From Gammaproteobacteria bacterium (lineage in GTDB: Bacteria > Pseudomonadota > Gammaproteobacteria > Xanthomonadales > Rhodanobacteraceae): a DNA stretch of 5,737 bases. Location of the stretch: the NCBI GenBank assembly GCA_005877675.1, contig VBNZ01000006.1, positions 9,454 to 15,190 on the forward strand, given 5' to 3'. Shown one piece after another: positions 1-5,642 of this stretch. The first letter of the stretch is position 1; each line of letters opens with the position of its first letter. The notes below the pieces were generated by a model. The model made no database searches. It worked only from the letters and a program-made list of their open reading frames with translations, and had not been told where the DNA came from. The position numbers and the translations under genes are program-made.

Positions 1-1054
1 TTGGTGCCGTGCGGATATACCGCGGCGTCGGTGCCGAAAGCGATCAGCACGCCGATCTTCAGCGCGTTTTTCATCATCTCGCCATGCGAGTTGTACGCAG
101 CGCGCGCCTTGCCGGCGATCTTCGGCGGGTAAGTGTCGGCTTTCTTGTTCACCCACAGCTGCGTCATGCGCGTCGGCACGAGATAGACGCCTTTCTGCTT
201 CATCAGCTGCAGCGTCGGCACCGTGAGGAAGCTGCCGTGTTCGATCGAATCGATGCCGGCCTCGACCGCCTGTTTCGCGGCGAGATCGCCGTGCGAGTGC
301 GCGGCGACCTTGCGGCGCCAGGCGTGCGCTTCGCTCATGATCGCCTTGAGTTCGTCGGGCGTCAGTTGCGGCACATCGACCGGGTCGGATTCGGATAGCA
401 CACCGCCCGAGGCGCAGATCTTGATCACGTCGGCGCCGTATAGGCTTCAGGGCCATTGCAGACGCCTTCGAGCGTGCCCGAGGGCTTCAGGCGATCGGGC
501 GGGGCGGGCGGACTGTCGCAGTGACCGCCGGTCGAACCGATCGCGTGCCCGGCGACGAGCATATGCGGGCCTTCGGCCAGCCCATCGTTGATTGCGTTGC
601 GCAGCGCGACGTCGATGAAATCATTGCTGCCGACATCGCGCACGGTGGTAACGCCGGCGCGCAGCGTCACGCGCGCGTTATGTTCGGCATGGAACGACTG
701 CTCGACCGGAAAGCGCAGCGTGCCTTCGTAAAAGCCCTTGGCCCAATCGTCGTTGTGATCCTGTGTGATATGCGTGTGCGCGTCGATGAAGCCGGGCACG
801 AGCGTCGCATCACCGAGATCGATCACCTGCGCGTCGGCAGGGATCGCTGCGTTCTTGCCGATCGCGACGATGCGCTCGTCCTTGACCACGATAAGACCGG
901 GCGAAGTCAGCGAGCCGCTTTTGCCGTCGAACAGATGCGCGGCCTTCAGCACCGTGAACATAGTCGCAGACGCAGCCGGCTTGGCCGCCGGACTTTCCGC
1001 GTGAGCGGCAAATGCCAGCATGAGGCCTGCGACAAACACGGTGGCTCGTTGCAT
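1..1054 (-). pseudogene. Secreted metal-dependent amidohydrolase, frameshifted and cut by the window edge
   Basis: The product resembles exported amidohydrolases of the prolidase-like/Xaa-dipeptidase group, which hydrolyse amide or peptide bonds with a metal centre. The ATG at 1054 follows AAGGGG by seven bases and opens a signal peptide (residues 1-19, ending AHA). The first frame carries the metal-binding HTH motif in DAHTHI (H93, H95) and runs well to CNGPEA (residue 204). It then leaves the family sequence and stops at TGA 425-427. Homology resumes in another minus frame from about 440: YGADVIKI (probable carboxylated lysine, codon 420-422), AHSHG (near 291-299), SIEHG (His codon 237-239) and GTDA (Asp codon 27-29). 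About ten residues normally lie between these parts and only two extra bases remain, which suggests a deletion near 28 bases. About 350 residues are visible; I expect 420-430 in the family, so the C-terminus lies off the left edge. The family call is firm, the substrate is unknown, and an assembly error remains possible. Confidence 0.85.
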
Positions 1055-1082
1055 GAGGTTTCCCCTTGTTCGTATGAGTACA

Positions 1083-1088
1083 AGTATA
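1083..1088 (-). promoter_or_regulatory. Candidate -10 box for the amidohydrolase
   Basis: On the minus strand this reads TATACT, five of six matches to the sigma-70 -10 consensus, about 29 bases before the ATG at 1054. No convincing -35 lies 16-18 bases upstream, so an activator-dependent or weak promoter, or chance, are all possible. Confidence 0.25.
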
Positions 1089-1181
1089 GCGAAAAGCGAT
1101 CAGGGAACATTTGGTCGAGATGCGGCATCGAATTACTTCCTAATTCATTTCCATATCCGCTGGGGCAGACCCGCTCTAGAA

Positions 1182-1218
1182 TTTGTATATAGTTGACAAA
1201 AGCAATTAATAATTTGAC
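1182..1218. promoter_or_regulatory. Operator-like repeats in the divergent control region
   Basis: Three elements overlap the candidate promoter. TTTGT (1182-1186) and ACAAA (1196-1200) form an inverted repeat. CAATTAATAATTTG (1203-1216) is an imperfect palindrome with five of seven pairs matching. TTGAC occurs at 1193-1197 and again at 1214-1218, 21 bases or two helical turns apart. MarR proteins usually bind AT-rich imperfect palindromes over their own promoters, so autoregulation by the adjacent MarR-GNAT protein is a reasonable inference. Nothing here proves binding. Confidence 0.3.
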
Positions 1219-1221
1219 TAT
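1193..1221 (+). promoter_or_regulatory. Candidate sigma-70 promoter of the MarR-GNAT gene
   Basis: A perfect -35 hexamer TTGACA (1193-1198) is followed after 17 bases by GACTAT (1216-1221), a three-of-six match to the -10 consensus. Transcription would begin near 1228, leaving about a 30-base leader before the ATG at 1258. It sits in a stretch that is about 72% A+T (1181-1240), far richer than the flanking genes, as expected for a promoter. The -10 is poor, so the exact promoter is uncertain. Confidence 0.4.
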
Positions 1222-1257
1222 GGCACGAACCAATTAGACAACGGTGCGAGTCGCCTC

Positions 1258-2190
1258 ATGTCCGATATCCAGCGAGGTGCATCCGACCTGCGTGCCTTCA
1301 ATCGCTTCTACACGCGACGCATAGGCGTGCTGCAGGAAGGCCTGCTCGGCAGTTCGTTGTCGCTGACCGAGTCACGTGTGTTGTACGAGTTGCACGCGCG
1401 CAACGGCGCAGTGGCAGCGGAGCTCGCGCGCGAGCTCGATCTGGATCCGGGCTATCTGAGCCGCATGTTGGCGGGCTTCAAGCGCAAGCATTGGATCACG
1501 ACGGCTGCGCAATCAGGTGATCGACGCCGCCGCAAGATCGTGCTGGCGCGCGCTGGACATGCGGCATTCGCGCCGCTCGACCGACGCTCTCAGGCCGATG
1601 CGGTGGCGCTCGTGTCGGCGCTTGGCGATCAGGCGCGCGCGCGACTGCGCGATGCGCTGCAGACGGTGCGGCGCGTGCTCGGTGACACGGCGATGCCGCA
1701 GAGTCCGATCATGCTGCGTTCGCTTCGGCCGGGCGATATCGGCCTGATCGCGCAGCGGCACGGCGTACTCTATGCGCAGGAATATGGTTGGGATGAGCGT
1801 TTCGAAGCGCTCGTTGCAGGAATCCTTGCGAAGTTCGTCGAGAACTTCAAGCCGGCGCGCGAGCATTGCTGGATCGCCGAGCGTGACGGTGAATTCCTCG
1901 GTTGCGTGTTAGTCGTCGAGAAAGACAAGCACACCGCGCAGCTGCGCATGCTGTTGGTGGAACCCGCCGCCCGCGGCCTCGGCCTCGGACGCCAGCTTGT
2001 TGCCGAATGCATTCGCTTTGCGCGTGAGAAGGGTTATCGCGAGATGGTCCTGTGGACGAACAGCGTGCTCGATGCCGCGCGACATATCTATGAATCATTC
2101 GGCTTTCGCCTGGTCTCGCAGGGCAAACATCGCAGCTTCGGCAAGAGCCTTGTCGAGCAGACATGGGCGCTATCCCTCGAGCGTCAATAG
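1258..2190 (+). CDS. MarR-type regulator fused to a GNAT N-acetyltransferase
   Basis: This 310-residue protein joins two domains. Residues 10-145 form a MarR-like winged helix: LTESRVLYELH (36-46), a recognition helix around DPGYLSRMLAGFKRK (63-77) and a basic wing around GDRRRRKIVL (87-96). Residues 150-305 form a GNAT fold that would transfer acetyl from acetyl-CoA to an amine. Its acetyl-CoA loop is RGLGLG (239-244), after the typical strand LRMLLVEP (229-236), with a C-terminal motif ARHIYESFGF (274-283). This fusion is a known bacterial arrangement, usually annotated as a bifunctional HTH regulator/GNAT acetyltransferase; the acetyl acceptor and ligand are unknown. ATG 1258 is the only in-frame ATG, because a stop lies at 1210-1212. 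Its ribosome site is weak (GGTGCGAG, seven bases away). It is cytoplasmic, divergent from the broken amidohydrolase, and probably autoregulated. Confidence 0.93.
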   Translation: MSDIQRGASDLRAFNRFYTRRIGVLQEGLLGSSLSLTESRVLYELHARNGAVAAELARELDLDPGYLSRMLAGFKRKHWITTAAQSGDRRRRKIVLARAGHAAFAPLDRRSQADAVALVSALGDQARARLRDALQTVRRVLGDTAMPQSPIMLRSLRPGDIGLIAQRHGVLYAQEYGWDERFEALVAGILAKFVENFKPAREHCWIAERDGEFLGCVLVVEKDKHTAQLRMLLVEPAARGLGLGRQLVAECIRFAREKGYREMVLWTNSVLDAARHIYESFGFRLVSQGKHRSFGKSLVEQTWALSLERQ

Positions 2191-2257
2191 TTCACGCCGT
2201 AATTACGCGGAGCCGCGAAAGGTGAAATCGCAGCGTCGAGCTGGCGCGGTTCTCGCC

Positions 2258-2644
2258 TCAGGGTTCGATCTGCCGCGTATACGACACAGGCACGGGCACG
2301 CCGCCATCTTCATTCACCGCCCGCACCAGCGCTGCATAGCGTTCGCGCGCACGATCGTACGAGGCGCGGTATTCGGGATAGGCCGTCGAGGAGCCGAACA
2401 GCATGCCCAGTTCGCGCTCGGTAAAATTGAGGCGCAGCAGGGAATGAAAATCCGCGCATTCGCTCGCATAGGCCGGCGGGGTGCAATCGATCGGTGTGAT
2501 GATGCGCGTCGTGCGTTCTACGATGACGGGTTCGAGCACGGTTGTTTCTGGTTCAAGCACGGTCGTTTCCTGCGCGCCTGCTACCGCGGCTGATGCACTG
2601 AGCAGGATTGCTAAAGACGCGTGCGATAGGGATAGGTGTTGCAT
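2258..2644 (-). CDS. Small exported protein of unknown function with a tandem heptapeptide repeat
   Basis: This 128-residue protein is not recognised as a known family. It opens with a signal peptide (residues 1-24, hydrophobic core LAILLSASAAVA, likely cleavage after AGA), so the mature form of about 104 residues should be periplasmic or secreted. Directly after cleavage come two copies of ETTVLEP (26-32 and 33-39). Next is a two-cysteine segment (C54, C63) that could form a disulfide in the oxidising periplasm, and then a charged, probably helical part (about 65-110) rich in Arg, Glu and Tyr. The ATG at 2644 is chosen over a GTG at 2692 because GAGGAG lies six bases before it and the signal peptide begins there. 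There is no lipobox and no other membrane segment. It lies 260 bases downstream of the phosphodiesterase gene on the same strand, too far to assume an operon. Confidence 0.8.
   Translation of the reverse strand: MQHLSLSHASLAILLSASAAVAGAQETTVLEPETTVLEPVIVERTTRIITPIDCTPPAYASECADFHSLLRLNFTERELGMLFGSSTAYPEYRASYDRARERYAALVRAVNEDGGVPVPVSYTRQIEP
2528..2569 (-). repeat. Tandem 21-bp duplication encoding ETTVLEP twice
   Basis: Two adjacent 21-base units (2549-2569 and 2528-2548 on the minus strand) differ at three bases: ACG/ACA, CTT/CTC and CCA/CCC. All three are third-position changes, so both encode the same heptapeptide. This points to an old in-frame duplication whose protein sequence has been kept. 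Confidence 0.9.
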
Positions 2645-2904
2645 TGCTTTCTCCTCATCGCGAGGGCAGATCGTCCACTGACAAACCCACACGGGAGCGG
2701 CGCGTCTGCATTCCAGCCGACGCTGAAGATCCGACTTCTTGAAACTTTGTTAGGAGGATGGGGAGGAAAGTTGCTGCGTTTTCGCGCAATGCGCACGGAT
2801 ATACGCATGCGCGCGAATACGAGTCAGCCCGTGCTCAGGAACATGAGCCAGCGCTCGGTCGCTCCGGCGCGTTGTAGGATTTATCTCACTGACCTCGTAA
2901 ACGT
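2645..2904. other. Non-coding gap between the phosphodiesterase and the small exported gene
   Basis: No convincing gene lies here; the open frames across it lack ribosome sites and family-like sequence. It holds a GCGCAATGCGC palindrome near 2784-2794, CGCATGCG at 2805-2812, and a small GCTCA/TGAGC hairpin near 2833-2848. No clear sigma-70 promoter for the small gene was found, although one is expected on the minus strand. Confidence 0.5.
2651..2656 (-). promoter_or_regulatory. Ribosome binding site of the small exported protein
   Basis: The minus strand reads GAGGAG six bases before the ATG at 2644. It is the best Shine-Dalgarno sequence in the window and fixes this start over the upstream GTG. 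Confidence 0.8.
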
Positions 2905-2915
2905 TTATGTCAGTG
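2887..2915. repeat. Inverted repeat spanning the phosphodiesterase stop codon
   Basis: CACTGAC (2887-2893) and GTCAGTG (2909-2915) are perfect 7-base complements separated by 15 bases. The gap contains the 10-base palindrome TAAACGTTTA (2898-2907), which includes the TAA stop (2905-2907). No T-tract follows on either strand, so it is not a standard intrinsic terminator. It could act as an mRNA 3' end stabiliser or a protein-binding site. Confidence 0.5.
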
Positions 2916-5502
2916 TGCTCGTCGATCGTGATAGCAACAGCGGTCCCCGATAACATCGAAACGCCTCGCGCACCTGCTCGCGCAGCTGATCGTCGTCCCA
3001 GGGTTTGGTGAGGAATTTGAACACCGCACCGCGATTGACCGATTCAGTAACGACTTCCAGATCGGTGTAGCCCGACAAGATGATGCGCACGGTATCCGGG
3101 TACAGTTCCTTCACTATGCTCAGAAATTCCGTGCCCGATATGCCGGGCATGCGTTGGTCGGAAATGATTACTTGAGCGGGGTCTGTTGCCAGCATCTCCA
3201 AGCCTTCCGCCCCACTCTGAGCAGTCAGTATGTGATAGCCGTCTGCCCGCAGCAGCCGACGCAGGGCGGCGAGAATACTCGGCTCATCGTCGACAATCAG
3301 CAGCGTGTATCGATCCGCCGAAGCGGGCGCCGGCAACGTCAGCCGCCGGCTGCTGCGCAACTGCGCTTCAAACGCGTCTTTGTCGATCGCTGAGCTGAAG
3401 AAGTCGCCTTGCATCTCATCGCAGGATTGCGCTCGAAGATAGTTGAATTGCCCCTGCGTCTCTACTCCCTCAGCGATCACTTTCAAGTTCAACCGGTGCG
3501 CCATCGCGACAATGGCAGTGGCGATTGCGGCATCCTCGGCGTTCTGCGTGATATCCGTCACGAAGCTCCGGTCGATCTTGACCGAGCGAAAGGGGAATCG
3601 CTTCAACAGGGCTAGCGAGGAATAGCCCGTGCCGAAATCATCGAGCGCCAAGCGCACGCCTCGCTTGTGCAAGGCTTGCAGGGTCTTGGCAGCAGCCGCG
3701 GAATCGTTCATGACTGCACTCTCGGTCAACTCAAGCTCAAGATGCTTGGCATCGAGAGAATGAGCGGCCAATGCATCGTCGACGACCGCCAATAAGTCAT
3801 CTTGGTCGAATTGGACCGAAGACAGGTTGACCGCTATGGGCACCGTAGCTAGTCCCGCAGCGATCCACTCTGCCTGCTGGGCGCACGCGGCCTGAATCGC
3901 CCATGTGCCGATAGGAATGATGAGGCCGGTCTCCTCGGCCAGAGGGATGAACTCGCCCGGGCCGACCAATCCTCTGTCCGGATCTTGCCAGCGGATCAAC
4001 GCTTCTGCGCCGACCAGCTCGCCACTCACCAAGTCCACGCGCGGCTGGTAGTGCAGGATGAACTGTTTCTTGTCGATCGCGCTGTGCAGCTTTTCCTCGA
4101 TCGCCAGACGCTCAGCGGCACGCGCATTCATCTCGCTCGAGTAGTAAAGGTAGCGTTGGCCAGACGACTTGGCGAGTTTCAGCGCCGCCTCGGCGCTCCT
4201 GAACAAAACATGGTCGTCTTCGCCATCCGCGGGGAACAACGCGATCCCGACCTGGACGGCGACGCGTATCTCATGTCCGTCGATAACGAAGGGTCGCTTC
4301 AACGCGTCGAAGATCCGGTCGCGTAGCTTGGTGGCTATGGAATCGGACTCGCCCGGGCTCGCTATGGCGAAAGTGTCCGCTGAAACTCGTCCCAACGTGT
4401 ACGGCTCGACCAGGAATTCCCCGAAACGGGCGCCGACTTGACGGAGTAATTCATCGCCGGCACGGCGTCCAAGCGTATCGTTGACCTGGGTGAATCGCTC
4501 CAAGTCGACCACGCACACGCAAACCGCGCGGTGTTCCTGCCGCGAAGCATGGATGAACTGCTCCAAACGGTCGGTGAACAGCCCGAGGTTGGGCAGGTGC
4601 GTCAGGGTGTCGTACTTGGCCAAGTAGTCCAGGCGCTGCGTCTTCTCGATGTACTCGAGCGCGTACGACAGATCCGCTGTGAGCGAGTTGAGCAGCGAGA
4701 CTTCCTCCGCGTCGAAAAAGCCACGCTCTGTAGCCAGCAGCACCAGGACTGCCACGACACTCCCTTCCACAAACAGGGGAAAGGCCGCACAGGAACGGTA
4801 CGCGCCGCGGAGCAATTCGTCCCTGATCGAAACCGCGGTCGGATCGGTCGCAACGTCATAGAGGTCGACGGCGTGTGTGTCCCCATACCAAGCGACCACT
4901 TCGCGGTGCTCAGACTGCCCCTCCATGGCACTGACCCAGGCGATCGGGAACACCCCCTCGTCGGTGGCGACGCGACAAGCCTCTTGCAACAGCTCGTAGC
5001 GATCTCGCAGCCGCAACATGGCCGAGGTGATTCCGGCGGTGACGGCGCGAATTCGACTCATGCGCGCAATCTTGTTTTCCTGCTCAATGCGAGCAGTGAC
5101 ATCGTTGGCTAAAACCAGCTTGGCGCGGCGCCCGGAGAATTTGATCGGATGGGATGTGATCTCCACGTTGATAATCGTGCCGTCGCCCGTGCGGTGCTGC
5201 CAGATGCCGGCATGCAGGATTCCCGCTTTGTCCTTTTTCACGAGTTCCTGAAGCGCCGATACATCGGGCGCTGGTCGGATGTCGGTGATCGCCATCGCCA
5301 AAAACTGTTCGCGCGTGTAGCCGTAATGGTCGATGGCAGCTTCGTTCACCGCAAGGAACTTCAGGGTCTCCAGGTCGTACACCCACATCGGAATCGGATT
5401 GGCGTCGAACAGCTGGTGATAGCTGACCTCGCTTTCGCGAAGGGACCCGCCGCCATAGGGCTCGGTCGTGGGATTCGAATATTTCGGAAGGTTGGGCTGC
5501 AT
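2905..5502 (-). CDS. PAS-GAF-degenerate GGDEF-EAL-REC protein, probable cyclic-di-GMP phosphodiesterase
   Basis: This 865-residue cytoplasmic protein has no membrane segment. Domains in order (from ATG 5502): PAS about 24-141, GAF about 149-286, GGDEF-like about 292-456, EAL about 463-716, REC about 731-851. The GGDEF site reads SADTF (374-378): the metal-site Asp376 and Asp333 remain, but the catalytic glutamate is Thr, both glycines are lost, and no RxxD inhibitory site precedes it, so cyclase activity is unlikely. The EAL domain keeps EAL (500-502), N559, E591/E594 of ELTE, D621-D622 in DDFGTG, K642, E678 and Q698, so it should hydrolyse c-di-GMP to pGpG. The receiver keeps D738-D739, phospho-acceptor D782, S810 and K833, and its SDQRMPG and TKPWDDD segments resemble receivers of RpfG-like regulators. 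The ATG at 5502, with GGCGGTG upstream, is preferred to a TTG at 5514 that has no ribosome site. The partner kinase is not in view. Confidence 0.92.
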   Translation of the reverse strand: MQPNLPKYSNPTTEPYGGGSLRESEVSYHQLFDANPIPMWVYDLETLKFLAVNEAAIDHYGYTREQFLAMAITDIRPAPDVSALQELVKKDKAGILHAGIWQHRTGDGTIINVEITSHPIKFSGRRAKLVLANDVTARIEQENKIARMSRIRAVTAGITSAMLRLRDRYELLQEACRVATDEGVFPIAWVSAMEGQSEHREVVAWYGDTHAVDLYDVATDPTAVSIRDELLRGAYRSCAAFPLFVEGSVVAVLVLLATERGFFDAEEVSLLNSLTADLSYALEYIEKTQRLDYLAKYDTLTHLPNLGLFTDRLEQFIHASRQEHRAVCVCVVDLERFTQVNDTLGRRAGDELLRQVGARFGEFLVEPYTLGRVSADTFAIASPGESDSIATKLRDRIFDALKRPFVIDGHEIRVAVQVGIALFPADGEDDHVLFRSAEAALKLAKSSGQRYLYYSSEMNARAAERLAIEEKLHSAIDKKQFILHYQPRVDLVSGELVGAEALIRWQDPDRGLVGPGEFIPLAEETGLIIPIGTWAIQAACAQQAEWIAAGLATVPIAVNLSSVQFDQDDLLAVVDDALAAHSLDAKHLELELTESAVMNDSAAAAKTLQALHKRGVRLALDDFGTGYSSLALLKRFPFRSVKIDRSFVTDITQNAEDAAIATAIVAMAHRLNLKVIAEGVETQGQFNYLRAQSCDEMQGDFFSSAIDKDAFEAQLRSSRRLTLPAPASADRYTLLIVDDEPSILAALRRLLRADGYHILTAQSGAEGLEMLATDPAQVIISDQRMPGISGTEFLSIVKELYPDTVRIILSGYTDLEVVTESVNRGAVFKFLTKPWDDDQLREQVREAFRCYRGPLLLSRSTSTLT
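4369..4383 (-). other. Degenerate GGDEF active site (SADTF)
   Basis: The five codons read TCA GCG GAC ACT TTC on the minus strand, where active diguanylate cyclases have GG(D/E)EF. The catalytic glutamate is replaced by threonine. In related composite proteins such as Caulobacter PdeA (CC3396), a degenerate GGDEF binds GTP and stimulates the EAL domain; a similar role here is inference. Confidence 0.85.
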
Positions 5503-5518
5503 GGACACCGCCAATGCC

Positions 5519-5545
5519 GATGGCGTAGGGGCAGGTCACGCCATC
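5519..5545 (-). promoter_or_regulatory. 8-bp inverted repeat in the leader of the phosphodiesterase gene
   Basis: GATGGCGT and ACGCCATC are perfect complements around an 11-base loop, ending 16 bases before the ATG at 5502. In RNA it would be a GC-rich hairpin just upstream of the ribosome site, able to affect translation. As DNA it could be a dimer-binding operator. It is too close to the start and lacks a T-tract, so it is not a terminator. Confidence 0.5.
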
Positions 5546-5584
5546 AGGGTCGCGTGAAGAGCGTTGATGAGCGGACGACCGCAT

Positions 5585-5623
5585 AAAAAACAGTCAGGAG
5601 AATGATCGTGCGTTCCCCTGACT
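5585..5623 (-). terminator. Intrinsic terminator, minus strand
   Basis: Read on the minus strand, AGTCAGGGGAA pairs with TTCTCCTGACT over 11 bases (one G-U pair) around a 10-base loop, then G and six Ts. On the plus strand the wobble position becomes an A/C mismatch and no T-run follows, so the direction is clearly minus. It lies about 20 bases after the stop of the partial gene at the right edge and about 80 bases before the phosphodiesterase start. The simplest reading is that it ends the upstream gene; a conditional attenuator in the phosphodiesterase leader is the alternative. Confidence 0.85.
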
Positions 5624-5642
5624 CGGGTGTGGGCCCACGCTA

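Noticed and set aside
521..1192. Long plus-strand open frame (223 codons)
   Set aside because: It lies antisense to the amidohydrolase, whose minus-strand translation has clear family motifs; no ribosome site and no sensible protein.
2198..2217. CGTAATTACG palindrome and CGCGG/CCGCG in the convergent gap, considered as a bidirectional terminator
   Set aside because: The GC arm leaves only a two-base loop, the AT palindrome is short, and neither is followed by a T-tract on either strand.
1997..2593. Plus-strand open frame of 198 codons bridging the MarR-GNAT end and the small exported gene
   Set aside because: It overlaps the conserved GNAT C-terminus in another frame and runs antisense to a gene with a signal peptide and strong ribosome site; composition is Arg/Ala-rich as in shadow frames.
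2645..2692. Upstream GTG extension of the small exported protein
   Set aside because: It would place 16 non-hydrophobic residues before the signal peptide and ignore the GAGGAG site in front of ATG 2644.
4531..5112. Plus-strand open frame of 193 codons
   Set aside because: Antisense shadow of the GAF/GGDEF part of the phosphodiesterase, which is strongly supported by domain motifs.
5503..5514. TTG start at 5514 for the phosphodiesterase (869 residues)
   Set aside because: No ribosome site precedes it; the ATG four codons later has GGCGGTG upstream. The difference does not touch any domain.
5084..5584. Minus-strand open frame of 166 codons overlapping the phosphodiesterase N-terminus
   Set aside because: It is an out-of-frame reading of the PAS-coding region; the phosphodiesterase frame gives a clear PAS domain and this one gives no recognisable sequence. 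It would also start beside the terminator T-tract.
5629..5638. GTGGGCCCAC palindrome and nearby CCACGC/GCGTGG arms as a riboswitch aptamer
   Set aside because: The structures are short, overlap the probable end of a coding region, and do not match any riboswitch core I know.
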